Shown: piece after piece, positions 46,291-55,709 of the stretch
Numbering within the stretch: position 1 is the stretch's first letter
Layout: each line of letters opens with the position of its first letter
From: Bosea beijingensis
GTDB lineage: Bacteria > Pseudomonadota > Alphaproteobacteria > Rhizobiales > Beijerinckiaceae
NCBI RefSeq assembly: GCF_030758975.1
Contig: NZ_CP132359.1
Location: 5,219,256-5,283,255, forward strand
DNA length: 64,000 nt
Direction: 5' to 3'
Translations under genes and position numbers: made by a program
Notes under the pieces: generated by a model
The model's input: the letters and a program-made list of their open reading frames with translations, nothing else
What the model was told of the DNA's origin: nothing
The model's database searches: none

Positions 46291-46596
46291 AACCTGCGCC
46301 TCAAGAGTTTGCTGGAAAAGCGTTCCGCTTGACCGGGAGCGCCAATCGGGTATCGGCCGTTGATCCTTCCCCTTGATCGCCGCCATGCACGAACCACCGC
46401 GCGTCGCCACGTCTGTTCGTAGACGGCGAACCGCTCGCCGGCATTTGGCGTGCGAGATAGACCGGCGATGAAAACCAATGCAGGGGCATTCCAGTAATAC
46501 GCGGCAGGTCCGAGCTTCGTTCCGCTCTAGCCTCCGGTCGAGGTCGCCGCCTGAAGCTCCGTCTCTGCAGCACTGGGACGCGCCGCAAGGCGGCTA

Positions 46597-47160
46597 TTAA
46601 ATCTCGTGAACAGTCGCGCGATCCTTCAAAGATTCATTCGTCAGGGTCGTCTCCCAGCGAACCGAGCCATCCTCAGCTTTGCTAAACGCGATCTCGCTTT
46701 CTCCGAGAGCGATCGGGCGAGCGCCGATACCGAGAAATCCCCCGACTTCAACAATAACCAACAAGGACCGCCCGGCTCCTTGGATCTGTAGCACAGTCCC
46801 GATTTTCTTCCCTGTCGGATCAAAGACTGGGGCGCCGAACAGCTTGTCTGCAGACTGACCTTTCCGCGTCATCGATTGCGGGTCGATATCTCGTTGTCCG
46901 TCACGAACACGGTTGAGCTCATTCGTGATGGGGTTATGGGAGCTTTGGCGACGCGGCGGCCGTTCAACACTGTGTGGAGCGCCGATCTGGCGTTCTCCAA
47001 TGACATGCTCCCGCTCGTCACTTCCCTTGACACGGTATTGTGGATCGCCATCGGGCCGCGTGGGAAGCAGCGCCGTGACCTCGTATAACCCGCTCGCGTC
47101 TTGGTCGTGGAAGCCAAACGCTAAGCCGACGCGTTCGCCGAGCTTGAATCGATGCGGCAT
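46597..47160 (-). CDS. PRC-barrel domain protein
   Basis: This protein of about 187 residues starts at ATG 47160, eight bases after AGGAG; the longer open frame upstream belongs to an IS remnant. The N-terminal module (FKLGERVGLAFGFHDQDASG, LYEVTALLPTRPDGDPQYRV) is a small beta domain often found in alphaproteobacterial hypotheticals. The C-terminus is a PRC-barrel (ADKLFGAPVFDPTGKKIGTV, LVIVEVGGFLGIGARPIALG). PRC-barrels serve in RNA processing and photosynthetic complexes and in many unknown roles. Its specific function is not known. Confidence 0.75.
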   Translation of the reverse strand: MPHRFKLGERVGLAFGFHDQDASGLYEVTALLPTRPDGDPQYRVKGSDEREHVIGERQIGAPHSVERPPRRQSSHNPITNELNRVRDGQRDIDPQSMTRKGQSADKLFGAPVFDPTGKKIGTVLQIQGAGRSLLVIVEVGGFLGIGARPIALGESEIAFSKAEDGSVRWETTLTNESLKDRATVHEI

Positions 47161-47249
47161 TGTCTCGCTCCTGAAAATGTCCCCGGAGCCGCCGGCGAGG
47201 TTATCAGGTCGAGGACGTATCGATGTTAGCTTATGATAAGTGCGGTAAT

Positions 47250-47574
47250 CATTTGAGCGCGGGGATAGCCCATCCCCCTCGATTCCAGGCATTTTCCGGC
47301 AACATTCATACCGGTGATTTCCCGCGCTGACGGTTGATTGACACATGGAACTGATAGCCGACGAGGGAACGACGGCATCGATCTGTGGCAAGGGGCCACT
47401 CGCCTGCGACTTAGCTTTCGTGAAATTCGCTCCCAGACCTTCGGTCGTCCATCCGGCGACCGTCACATCGTTACGCCGGAGTTTGGCGGTTCGTCTTTTT
47501 CCAAGCCGCGGCATTCGCTCGGCCTTGATTGCCTGTTGCTCCTCCGGCGTGTCGCGCTGGCGGGAAGCCGTCAC
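47250..47574 (-). pseudogene. IS5-family transposase remnant
   Basis: The frame reads RQRDTPEEQQAIKAERMPRL, KRRTAKLRRNDVTVAGWTTE, LGANFTKAKSQ and PLPQIDAVVPSSAISSMCQS. This follows, with substitutions and slips, the IS5-family pattern EEQ.AIKxGRxPxxW, KPAKLRQKDxDARWT, FTKAK, P.IDIAVPxFGYKxHVSID. The DDE core and terminal repeats are not intact. It is fused in frame to the upstream region of the PRC-barrel gene. Confidence 0.45.
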
Positions 47575-47737
47575 GAGCCTGGAAGCGATCGCCCGTCGAT
47601 CATGACGATGGAACTTGTCGCACGCAGTATCGCCTCGAAGCGGATCATCCTGGCATGCTCCAGCTCAAACCGGCCCAATAATAATGGGTCGCCTCAGGCC
47701 ACATTTCCTCGCTGGATGACTCAGCAGCAGCATCGGC

Positions 47738-47968
47738 TCAAAGATCGCGCGTCCGGTCTGGCAGTGCATCGATTGCCTCTTCGGCGCCTTGATCCGTCTT
47801 CAAGACGCCTTCGCGCAGGACTTTGGTCGCGGCGTCATCCTTTTTGGCAGAATCGGTCGGGATCGGGGCCGTCTCCGGCGTGGCCTCCAGCCCGATATCT
47901 GCAGGCTTCTTGCCGTCCTTACGCGCTGCTGCTGCGAATGTCGCAAGCGCTTCTGGTTGCTTAGCCAT
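47738..47968 (-). CDS. Small Ala/Lys-rich protein next to katE
   Basis: The 76-residue product (MAKQPEALATFAAAARKDGK, PADIGLEATPETAPIPTDSA, EEAIDALPDRTRDL) is hydrophilic and probably disordered. GGGAG precedes the ATG. It lies downstream of katE on the same strand, 85 bases after the katE stop, and may be cotranscribed as a stress-related small protein. The family is not named. Confidence 0.55.
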   Translation of the reverse strand: MAKQPEALATFAAAARKDGKKPADIGLEATPETAPIPTDSAKKDDAATKVLREGVLKTDQGAEEAIDALPDRTRDL

Positions 47969-48053
47969 GTGAAACTCCCTTTCTGAACCTCATCGATGGG
48001 GGACGACTACGATACCACCGAGAAGCTGAACTCTCGCGTGGCCAGACAGGTCT

Positions 48054-50150
48054 TCACGCCAGGGTGCGAACTTTGGGTTCTCGCGCCCATTGGCGCGTAC
48101 GAGCCGAAGCCAGGAAATCTTCATTCTGCTTTCCGAGGGTTACGACGCCATCGTCCGTCTCGATGCCCGCCTTATCGAGCAAAGGCTTCGCCTCGACGCT
48201 ATGGCCTATGGCCTTAAGGTGCCCGAAAGCATCCCTGACGAAATCGATCGCGGCGCTTTCCGTCATGAGAACCTGACAACCGTCCTCGGAAAGGATGATC
48301 GCGACCGCGTCGAAGATGACTGAAGGCGAGCCCGCCAACTGCCCGTCGGCTTTCAGCATCTTGCCATCCTTGAGCTTCACGCCGCCGATCTTCGGCGCCA
48401 CGATCTTCACCGTCCCGCCCTCTCCCTCCACCGCAGCCTTGACGGCTGCGACGATGGCACCGTCGGCGCCGTCCGAGACGAGGACGCCGACGGCGCGGCC
48501 ACGCAGCGTCTCGGGGTATTTGCCAACGATCCGCAATGCCGGCGAAGGTTCCATGTCCATCGCGGCGACGGCCGCGGCCGACGGCTTTGGCAATGTCATC
48601 GCCAGGCCGGTGGCGACGCGCTGCGCCAACTCCTCATCAACATTCAGCAGATTGGAGAGCACGCGTTGGCGAACATGCTCAAGCGTCACCTTCGATAGCT
48701 CGAAAACGAGCGCGCTGGCCAGATGGGCCTGCTCGATCTTGCTCTGCGAGCGGAAGAATAGCCGCGCATGGCTGTAGTGGTCCGCGAAGCTTTCCGCGCG
48801 AAGACGAACTTTATGCGTCTCGACCGGGATCGGCGCCGTCCGGAAGCCGCCCGCCGGATCTTCCCTCGGACCGCCATCTTCACCCGCCTCGGCGAGGCTG
48901 TTGGGTTCGTAATTGGCACGGCCGGTGAAGACCTGCGTCTGCATCTGGCCGTCGCGCTGCATGTTCTGGAAGGGGCAACCCTTAGCGCGATTGACGGGGA
49001 TCTGGTGAAAGTTGACGGTTCCGAGCCGCGAAAGCTGCGTGTCCTGGTAGGAGAACAGGCGGCCCTGGAGGAGCGGGTCTTCCGAGACATCGATGCCTGG
49101 CGGCATATTGGTGGGCAGGAAGGCGGCCTGTTCGGTCTCGCCGAAGAAGTTGTCGGGGTTTCGATTCAGCACCATGCGCCCGATGATGCGGATCGGCACC
49201 AACTCCTCCGGAATCAGCTTGGTCGCGTCCAGGATGTCGAACGGAAGCTCGTCGGCCTCCTCTTGGCTGAGCAGTTGAACGCCAAACTCCCACTCGGGGA
49301 AGTCTCCCTTGGCGATCGCCTCGTACAGATCGCGGCGATGGTAGTCGGGATCAGCGCCAGCGATTTTCACCGCCTCGTCCCAGCACGTCGATTGGGTGCC
49401 GAGCTTGGGGCGCCAGTGGAATTTGACGAAGGTCGGTTCGTCCCTGTCGTTGAGCAGGCGGAACGTATTCACGCCGAACCCCTCGATCATCCGCAGGGAT
49501 CTGGGGATGGCTCGATCCGACATGGCCCACATGATCATATGGGTCGATTCCGGCATCAGACCGACGAAATCCCAGAACGTGTCGTGCGCGCTGGCCGCTT
49601 GCGGATAGCCGCGGTCGGCCTCCATCTTCACGGCATGGATCAGGTCGGGGAACTTGATGGCGTCCTGAATGAAGAAAACCGGGATATTGTTGCCGACGAG
49701 GTCCCAATTCCCTTCCTTGGTATAGAACTTGACCGCAAAGCCGCGGACATCTCGCGGCGTGTCGACAGAGCCCGCGCCGCCAGCGACGGTCGAGAACCTG
49801 GTGAAGACCTCGGTCTTGACGCCGACCTCGGTCAGCACCTTTGCGCGCGTGAATTCGCCCAGCGATTTCGTCAGCTCAAAGAAACCGTGGGCTGCAGAGC
49901 CGCGTGCATGGACAATGCGCTCAGGAATTCGCTCGTGGTCGAAGTGCTGGATTTTCTCGCGCAACACGAAATCTTCGAGCAGCGCCGGGCCACGACCACC
50001 GGCCTTGAGAGAGTTCTGGTTGTCGCTGACGGGAGCCCCGTGATTGGTTGTGATACGAGGATCCGGTGCCGAGGCCGTTTGATGCAATTCGCCGCCATTG
50101 CCGGGCTTGGGTTTCGCAGGGGTAGAACCTGAGCGCGGAGAGCGAGCCAT
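48054..50150 (-). CDS. katE: Large-subunit catalase HPII (KatE)
   Basis: The 698-residue monofunctional heme catalase is of the large clade-2 type, with an added C-terminal flavodoxin/DJ-1-like domain (VGVLVSDGADGAIVAAVKAA). The catalytic His81 (VHARGSAAHG), Asn154 (WDLVGNNIPVFF) and the proximal heme Tyr (RLFSYQDTQLSRLG) are present, numbered by my count. It disproportionates hydrogen peroxide and is typically a stationary-phase or general-stress enzyme. This gives the window two unrelated catalases, KatG under OxyR and KatE in a stress-gene context. Confidence 0.96.
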   Translation of the reverse strand: MARSPRSGSTPAKPKPGNGGELHQTASAPDPRITTNHGAPVSDNQNSLKAGGRGPALLEDFVLREKIQHFDHERIPERIVHARGSAAHGFFELTKSLGEFTRAKVLTEVGVKTEVFTRFSTVAGGAGSVDTPRDVRGFAVKFYTKEGNWDLVGNNIPVFFIQDAIKFPDLIHAVKMEADRGYPQAASAHDTFWDFVGLMPESTHMIMWAMSDRAIPRSLRMIEGFGVNTFRLLNDRDEPTFVKFHWRPKLGTQSTCWDEAVKIAGADPDYHRRDLYEAIAKGDFPEWEFGVQLLSQEEADELPFDILDATKLIPEELVPIRIIGRMVLNRNPDNFFGETEQAAFLPTNMPPGIDVSEDPLLQGRLFSYQDTQLSRLGTVNFHQIPVNRAKGCPFQNMQRDGQMQTQVFTGRANYEPNSLAEAGEDGGPREDPAGGFRTAPIPVETHKVRLRAESFADHYSHARLFFRSQSKIEQAHLASALVFELSKVTLEHVRQRVLSNLLNVDEELAQRVATGLAMTLPKPSAAAVAAMDMEPSPALRIVGKYPETLRGRAVGVLVSDGADGAIVAAVKAAVEGEGGTVKIVAPKIGGVKLKDGKMLKADGQLAGSPSVIFDAVAIILSEDGCQVLMTESAAIDFVRDAFGHLKAIGHSVEAKPLLDKAGIETDDGVVTLGKQNEDFLASARTRQWAREPKVRTLA

Positions 50151-50876
50151 GCTTGGTATCCTTCATTCAATTCGGAGCGATGCGCGGCACGACACCTGCG
50201 CGACAACCACGCACGGAGCGGTCGATTCCGCAGTTAAACAAAGTGGAATTGCTCTAAGTTCCGTTCGCGTTGAGCAGCGACCCCCGCGGTGATGCTACAA
50301 TCACATTCGAGACGACCGCAGACGCTGATGTGCTGTTGGTTTTGCCGATGATCGCCCTGATCGAATTGGAAGCAATGCTCGCCAGGGCGAGTCAGGAGCA
50401 GGCGAAGCATCAGCCTGTGCAGTAAACCGGCTTGATAACGCTCACAGGGTCAGAACGCCCATCGTCCCGAAGAGGATGACGGGTCGTGACGGCCGGCGAT
50501 ATAGCTGTGACGGGTTTGCCGGGCAGTCTCAGCAAGCTTCGCAGGGATGGATCGTCAAACCCGCCGAGTTTCGTGCTCTTCATGATTGAGAGCTCCAGCG
50601 TGGAGGAAGTGTTGACGCCCCCCTCAAAAGAGGGATGCGTCAAAACCGTGTTGTCGGGACGTCGGGGCGAGCGGCGAGCCTATCGCATTAGCGGTTGCCA
50701 TAAATGATGCGCCAGCCTCGGCTCCTATTGCTGGTAGCTGCGCAGCCCTCTGCATCGCCAGGGCCCGGTAGGAGGGCGAGAGCGCCGTCGGTCGCCCGCC
50801 TCTCGGGAAGCGAACCGATCGCCCATCCCCGCGTTGCGAACTGGAATGAAGTGAAACTCCAGTCCGGGAGCGTGAC
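50151..50876. other. Long intergenic stretch, no gene supported
   Basis: About 725 bases lie between divergent katE and the Mo-hydroxylase genes. Short frames on both strands have no ribosome binding site or family resemblance. The last 250 bases have several inverted repeats (for example AACTGGA...TCCAGT near 50840-50864) that could form an RNA structure in the 5' leader of the Mo-hydroxylase operon. Promoters for both directions must lie here. Confidence 0.4.
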
Positions 50877-51383
50877 ATGCGGTTCTCCATCAACGGGGCG
50901 TCGGTCGAGATCGACGTCGATCCGCGAACGTCCCTGCTCGATCTCCTGCGCGACCATCTCGGCCTGACGGGCTCGAAGAAGGGCTGCAACCAGGGCGCCT
51001 GCGGAGCCTGCACGGTGCTGGTCGATGGCCAGCGCATCAATTCCTGCCTCGCTCTGGCGGTCCAGTACCAGGAGCACGAGGTCACGACCGTCGAGGGGCT
51101 GGGGGCGCTCGAAGCGCTCGCTCCGCTGCAGGCGGCCTTCATCGAGCATGACGGCTTCCAGTGCGGCTATTGCACGCCGGGCCAGATCTGCTCGGCGGTG
51201 GCGATGGAGGACGAGCTGAAGCGCGGCCTGCCCAGCCATGTCACGCCGAATCTCGATGCCGACGCGATCGTACCCGATCGGGACGAGCTGCGCGAGCGCA
51301 TGAGCGGCAATCTCTGCCGCTGCGGCGCCCATAACGGCATCATCGACGCTATCGCATCCGTCTACGGGGAGGCCGCGCGATGA
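50877..51383 (+). CDS. Molybdenum hydroxylase, 2Fe-2S subunit (PaoA/YagT-like)
   Basis: This 168-residue iron-sulfur protein has the plant-ferredoxin cluster CNQGACGACTVLVDGQRINS with its further Cys (SCLAL) and the second cluster CGYCTPGQ plus NLCRCGAHNGI. It is the small subunit of a xanthine-dehydrogenase-family enzyme. No Tat signal is present, unlike E. coli PaoA, so the complex is probably cytoplasmic. It overlaps the FAD-subunit gene by four bases. GGGAGCG precedes ATG 50877. Confidence 0.92.
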   Translation: MRFSINGASVEIDVDPRTSLLDLLRDHLGLTGSKKGCNQGACGACTVLVDGQRINSCLALAVQYQEHEVTTVEGLGALEALAPLQAAFIEHDGFQCGYCTPGQICSAVAMEDELKRGLPSHVTPNLDADAIVPDRDELRERMSGNLCRCGAHNGIIDAIASVYGEAAR

Positions 51384-52366
51384 CGCCCTTCAGCTACGAG
51401 CGCGCCGCCGACGCCGCCGATGCGGTGCGGCGTGCCGCCGGGCCGGCCGCCAAATATCTCGGCGGCGGCACCAATCTCGTCGACCTGATGCGCGAGACGA
51501 TCGAGCGGCCGCAGCGGCTGGTCGACGTGACCGGGCTCTCGGCGGAGATCGCGGAGAACGCCGATGGCGGTCTCGTCATCGGCGCCGCCGCGCGCAACAC
51601 GGCCGTCGCCGAGGACCGGCTCGTGCGCCGGCGCTACCCCGTGCTCGCGCGCGCCATCCTGGCCGGCGCAAGCGCCCAGATCCGCAACATGGCGACCGTC
51701 GGCGGCAACATCCTCCAGCGCACCCGCTGCATCTATTTCTACGACGACGAAGGCTCGCGCTGTAACAAGCGCGAGCCCGGCCAGGGCTGCGACGCCATCG
51801 GCGGCTTCAACCGCAACCACGCCATCCTCGGCGCCTCGCCCTCCTGCATCGCCACGCATCCCTCCGACATGGCCGTCGCGCTGGTGGCGTTGGACGCGAG
51901 GGTCCAACTGCGCGGCGCGGGCGGGGAGCGCAGCGTGGCGCTGGCCGAGCTCTATCGGCCGCCGGGCGATCGGCCCGATCTCGAGACCGTGCTCCAACCC
52001 GGCGAGCTCATCACCGAAATCAGCCTGCCGGCCGCGCCGCTCGCCGCGCGGTCCGACTACCGCAAGGTGCGCGACCGGGCGAGCTACGCCTTTGCGCTGG
52101 TCTCGGTCGCCGCCGCGCTTTCGGTCGACGACGGTCGCGTTTCGGATGTGCGTCTCGCCTTCGGCGGCGTCGCGCACAGGCCCTGGCGGGCCTGGAAGGC
52201 GGAAGCCGCGCTGCGCGGCGCGCGCGCCGAGGCGGGCGCCTTCGCCGCCGCGGCCGAAGCTGAACTCGCTGCGGCCGAGCCGCTGAAGGACAATGCCTTC
52301 AAGGTCGATCTGCTGCGTCGGACGATGATTGCGGCACTTGAACAACTGGCGGGAGATCGCGCATGA
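51380..52366 (+). CDS. Molybdenum hydroxylase, FAD subunit (PaoB/YagS-like)
   Basis: The 328-residue subunit carries the FAD-binding motif AKYLGGGTNLVDLMRE and RNMATVGGNILQRTRC. It also has a Cys-rich insertion (TRCIYFYDDEGSRCNKREPG, QGCDAIGG) that in PaoB-type subunits binds an extra 4Fe-4S cluster. The C-terminal CO-dehydrogenase flavoprotein domain follows (YRKVRDRASYAFALVSVAAA). Electrons pass from the Mo centre through the iron-sulfur clusters to this FAD. The gene overlaps its neighbours on both sides by four bases. Confidence 0.9.
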   Translation: MTPFSYERAADAADAVRRAAGPAAKYLGGGTNLVDLMRETIERPQRLVDVTGLSAEIAENADGGLVIGAAARNTAVAEDRLVRRRYPVLARAILAGASAQIRNMATVGGNILQRTRCIYFYDDEGSRCNKREPGQGCDAIGGFNRNHAILGASPSCIATHPSDMAVALVALDARVQLRGAGGERSVALAELYRPPGDRPDLETVLQPGELITEISLPAAPLAARSDYRKVRDRASYAFALVSVAAALSVDDGRVSDVRLAFGGVAHRPWRAWKAEAALRGARAEAGAFAAAAEAELAAAEPLKDNAFKVDLLRRTMIAALEQLAGDRA

Positions 52367-54696
52367 GCATTCTCGAGGACGCCAAGCAGCTCGCACAGGG
52401 CGTCGCCCAGGCCGCGATGGCGAAGGCCATCGCATTGGCGCCGGATAGCTGGATTCCCGGCGGCGAGCCCGATCCGCTGATCGAGCAGCGCCACGGCCAT
52501 GTCGGCAAGCCGGTCTCGCGATTGGACGGCCCGCTCAAGGTCACAGGCGGCGCGCCCTTCGCCGCGGAGTTCCCGATGGACGGCATGGTCTATGCGGCTC
52601 TCGCCTACAGTACCGTCGCCAAGGGCCGGATCGCGGACCTCGACACCGCCGCGGCGGAGGCCGCGCCGGGGGTCGTCCTGGTCATGACCCATCGCAACGC
52701 GCCGCGTTTGAAGCCCACTCCGGTTTTCATGTCGTCGCAGAAGGCCTCGGGCGGCGATGCGCTTCCGGTGATGCAGGACGACCGCATCTACTGGAACGGT
52801 CAGCCTTTGGCCGTCGTACTCGCGGAAACGCAGGAGCAGGCCGACCACGCCAAGACCCTGATCCGCATCGCTTATGAAACCGACGCAGCCGCAACCGACT
52901 TCGCGGAGGCGCAACAGCGCGGCACCCGCACGGCCCAGTTCATGGGCCAGCCGCTGCATGACGCCAAGGGCGATGCCGAGGCGGCGCTGGCGACGGCAGC
53001 CGTCAAGGTCGATGCGGTCTATACGACGCCGCGTCACAACCACAACCCGATCGAGCTCCACGCCGTGACGCTCGCCTGGCAGGGCGGGACGCTGCGCGTG
53101 CACGACACCCAGCAGATGGTCGCCCATGCCGCCTGGACGCTGGCCAAGGTCTTCGACATCGCCGAGGATCAGGTCGTCGTGACCTCGCCCTTCGTCGGCG
53201 GCGGCTTCGGCAGCAAGACCCTGTGGCAGCACCATATCCTCGCGGCCGCCGCGGCGAAGCTGGCGGACCGGCCCGTGCGGCTCGTCCTCTCGCGCGAGGG
53301 CGTCTACCGCGTCGTCGGCGGCCGTTCGCCGACGCAACAGCGCGTCGCGCTGGGCGCCGACCCAGACGGCCGGCTGACCGCGCTGATCCACACCGGCACG
53401 ACGGTCAAGACTCCGCATAACGCCATGCCGGAGCCCTTTATCCTGCCGACGCGCAGCGCCTACGCCGCCGAGACGATGCTGCTCGACGTGCAGCAGGTCG
53501 AGCTCGACATGGCCAGCAACACCTTTATGCGCGCGCCGGGCGAGGCGGTCGGCACCTTCGCGCTGGAATGCGCGCTGGACGAACTCGCCCACGAGCTCGG
53601 CATCGACCCGGTCGAGTTGCGCATCCGCAACGAGCCGAAGGAGGATCCGACCTCGGGCCTGCCCTTCTCGGCGCGCAATATCGTCGAGTCCTGGCGGGCG
53701 GGGGCCGAGCGCTTCGGCTGGAGCCGGCGCAATTCACGGCCCGGCGCCGTGCGCGACGGCGAATGGCTCGTCGGCATGGGCTGCGCGACCGCGACCTATC
53801 CCTATTACCGCATGCCGGGCGGGGCGGCCCGGCTGACGATCACGCGGGATGGACATGCTACGGTCGATGTCGCCGTCCACGAGATGGGCATGGGCACGGC
53901 GACGGTGCAGACGCAGGTCACGGCCGAGCGGCTCGGCCTGCCGATGGAGGCGGTCCGGTTCAACTACGGCGATTCGACCCTGCCCGGCGTCATTATGGCC
54001 GGCGGCTCGCAGCAGACCGCCGCGACCGGCGCCTCGGTGATCGCCGCCTACAATAAGCTCGTCGGCGAGCTCCTGACCCTTGCCGGCAACGATTCGGCGC
54101 TGGCCGGACTGAAGCCGGAGGAGATCGCCAGCCGCGATGCGGGGCTTTGCAAGCGCGATGAGCCGGAGCGCTACGAAAGCTATGCCTCGATCCTCGGGCG
54201 CGCCCGGCGCGAGGAGATCAGCGTCGAGGCCGAGCCGCCGCAGCCGTTCGAACTGATGCACTGGTCGATGCACAGTCATGGCGCGATGTTCTGCGAAGTG
54301 CGCGTGAACGTCGTCACGGGCGAGCCGCGCGTCTCGCGCTTTCTGGGCTCCTTCGACTGCGGCCGCATCCTCAACCCCAAGACCGCCGCTAGCCAGTTCC
54401 GCGGCGGCATCATCATGGGCTTGGGCCTTGCGTTGATGGAGGAGACCCAGTTCGACGAGCGCAGCGGGCGCATCATGAATCCGAGCCTCGCCGAATACCA
54501 CGTCCCGGTGCATCTCGACGTGCCGGAAATCGACGTGATCTGGACCGACATCCCCGACCCGCATACGCCGATGGGCGCGCGGGGCGTCGGCGAGATCGGC
54601 ATCACCGGCACGGGCGCGGCCGTCGCCAACGCCGTATTTAACGCCACCGGCAAGCGCGTCCGCAACCTACCCATCACGCTCGATAAATTGCTGTGA
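52363..54696 (+). CDS. Molybdenum hydroxylase, Mo-cofactor subunit (PaoC/YagR-like)
   Basis: The 777-residue catalytic subunit shows GKPVSRLDGPLKVTGGAPFA at the N-terminus, GGGFGSKT, FMRAPGEAVGTFALECALDE in the cofactor-binding core, and the catalytic glutamate in ARGVGEIGITGTG near the C-terminus. Length and architecture match aldehyde oxidoreductases of the PaoABC type. Substrates are probably aldehydes or N-heterocycles. No chaperone of the PaoD/XdhC type lies beside it; the only XdhC-like gene in the window (33417-34280) carries a nonsense codon. Confidence 0.9.
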   Translation: MSILEDAKQLAQGVAQAAMAKAIALAPDSWIPGGEPDPLIEQRHGHVGKPVSRLDGPLKVTGGAPFAAEFPMDGMVYAALAYSTVAKGRIADLDTAAAEAAPGVVLVMTHRNAPRLKPTPVFMSSQKASGGDALPVMQDDRIYWNGQPLAVVLAETQEQADHAKTLIRIAYETDAAATDFAEAQQRGTRTAQFMGQPLHDAKGDAEAALATAAVKVDAVYTTPRHNHNPIELHAVTLAWQGGTLRVHDTQQMVAHAAWTLAKVFDIAEDQVVVTSPFVGGGFGSKTLWQHHILAAAAAKLADRPVRLVLSREGVYRVVGGRSPTQQRVALGADPDGRLTALIHTGTTVKTPHNAMPEPFILPTRSAYAAETMLLDVQQVELDMASNTFMRAPGEAVGTFALECALDELAHELGIDPVELRIRNEPKEDPTSGLPFSARNIVESWRAGAERFGWSRRNSRPGAVRDGEWLVGMGCATATYPYYRMPGGAARLTITRDGHATVDVAVHEMGMGTATVQTQVTAERLGLPMEAVRFNYGDSTLPGVIMAGGSQQTAATGASVIAAYNKLVGELLTLAGNDSALAGLKPEEIASRDAGLCKRDEPERYESYASILGRARREEISVEAEPPQPFELMHWSMHSHGAMFCEVRVNVVTGEPRVSRFLGSFDCGRILNPKTAASQFRGGIIMGLGLALMEETQFDERSGRIMNPSLAEYHVPVHLDVPEIDVIWTDIPDPHTPMGARGVGEIGITGTGAAVANAVFNATGKRVRNLPITLDKLL

Positions 54697-54845
54697 GGCT
54701 GAATGGTTTTCGGCTGCCTACATAATGGGGAGCTGATTTCAGTTCAGCGCTAACAGATTCAGCCAGTACCCTTTCGGGCCGACTTTGAGCGGGACGCTTT
54801 CATTTTGCAATAATGAACCGGCAACGCCGCCACGGATCGCTACGC

Positions 54846-54915
54846 TCAGTCGAGGGAATCGGCCGGGACCCTGCCGCCGTTCTCGGAATGCTTCTTGATG
54901 ACTGCCTTGCGCAGC
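54846..54915 (-). pseudogene. Fragment of a DUF3597 C-terminus
   Basis: The minus strand encodes WLRKAVIKKHSENGGRVPAD then SLD and a stop, nearly identical to the end of the intact DUF3597 protein encoded at 57340 (WLHKAVIKKLSENGGKVPAD). Only this short tail is present, preceded by an unrelated gene end. It marks a partial duplication or an old copy. Confidence 0.65.
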
Positions 54916-54918
54916 CAG

Positions 54919-55146
54919 TTAACGATGAGCCCATTTTTCCGAAAGAGCGGTGACCTGGTCGTCGCTGAGCTGCCGTCCAGCGACAGTGATGACTTCGACC
55001 CGGCCGGCGTTGAGATCGCCACGGATCGCTGAAAGGGCCGCAGCCAAGTTAGGATATTCCATTTGGTAAGTCGCCATGATCTCACCGCCGCGCTTCACAT
55101 CCTGACGCAGCACGACGACGACCTGTCCATCCTCGATGTCGTTCAT
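54919..55146 (-). CDS. Small hypothetical protein (75 residues)
   Basis: MNDIEDGQVVVVLRQDVKRG is followed by GEIMATYQMEYPNLAAALSA, IRGDLNAGRVEVITVAGRQL and SDDQVTALSEKWAHR. Its start overlaps the stop of the upstream gene (55143) by four bases, so they are coupled. The C-terminal part could be a small alpha/beta unit, and an internal ATG (MATYQ) is an alternative start. Not recognised. Confidence 0.5.
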   Translation of the reverse strand: MNDIEDGQVVVVLRQDVKRGGEIMATYQMEYPNLAAALSAIRGDLNAGRVEVITVAGRQLSDDQVTALSEKWAHR

Positions 55147-55427
55147 TCGTCCTCGCAGCGGGTGAGCATTTTTCCAGATGGCAGTGTGAAGTAGCACTCA
55201 TCCTCATAGTGCACGGGGGTGCCATCTTCGAGCGTGTAGGAGGTGAGCGAGAGACCGGGCCATTCGCGCCAAACGACAACCTTGTAACGCTTGCAGTCTT
55301 TGTCGCGGCAATGCTCCGTATGGAGTGCGCGCCGCACTTGCGTCGGTCGCTTGTTCGGGCCGTCAGATTTCCAGATTGCGTCCAAGGTCTTCCACCCAAG
55401 CGTTTCGCCGGTAAACGAGCGGTGCAT
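55143..55427 (-). CDS. Hypothetical protein with Cys/His-rich middle (94 residues)
   Basis: MHRSFTGETLGWKTLDAIWK, HTEHCRDKDCKRYKVVVWRE and HYEDECYFTLPSGKMLTRCE are the main segments. The HxxxCxxxxC arrangement (TEHCRDKDC) together with later cysteines might bind metal. It is translationally coupled to the 75-residue gene downstream. No known family. Confidence 0.5.
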   Translation of the reverse strand: MHRSFTGETLGWKTLDAIWKSDGPNKRPTQVRRALHTEHCRDKDCKRYKVVVWREWPGLSLTSYTLEDGTPVHYEDECYFTLPSGKMLTRCEDE

Positions 55428-55463
55428 CTGCTGGTTCCGGATTTCTCCGAGGCGTGGAGCGCG

Positions 55464-55709
55464 TCACTTCGATGGCGGCCGTGGCGCCTGTAGATCCGTC
55501 GGGGTTTTCGGGGCGTCCCTTGGATCGACCTGCCCGGATTGCAGCTCGCGTTGTGTCTGAGCGTGATTCAGATTGAAGCCGACGAATATCGCCACGATGA
55601 CGAACGCGATAATTGCCACGACACCAGCAGCGACCTTCTTAGCCCTATCGGGTGATGGCGGTTTATGAGACGCGGGGTCAGTCTGACCCGGTCCCGCTAG
55701 GGACGTCAT
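55464..55709 (-). CDS. Small single-pass membrane protein (81 residues)
   Basis: From ATG 55709 the product has a polar N-terminus (MTSLAGPGQTDPASHKPPSP), one transmembrane helix (VAAGVVAIIAFVIVAIFVGF) and a Gln/Pro-rich tail (ELQSGQVDPRDAPKTPTDLQ). It overlaps the end of the upstream gene by 32 bases, so coupling is likely. Role unknown. Confidence 0.5.
   Translation of the reverse strand: MTSLAGPGQTDPASHKPPSPDRAKKVAAGVVAIIAFVIVAIFVGFNLNHAQTQRELQSGQVDPRDAPKTPTDLQAPRPPSK

Noticed and set aside
50624..50876. Structured-looking leader before the Mo-hydroxylase operon, considered as a group II intron end or a molybdenum-cofactor riboswitch
   Set aside because: I could not match the conserved domain V of group II introns or the Moco RNA motif; only local inverted repeats are visible. 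A covariance-model search would decide.
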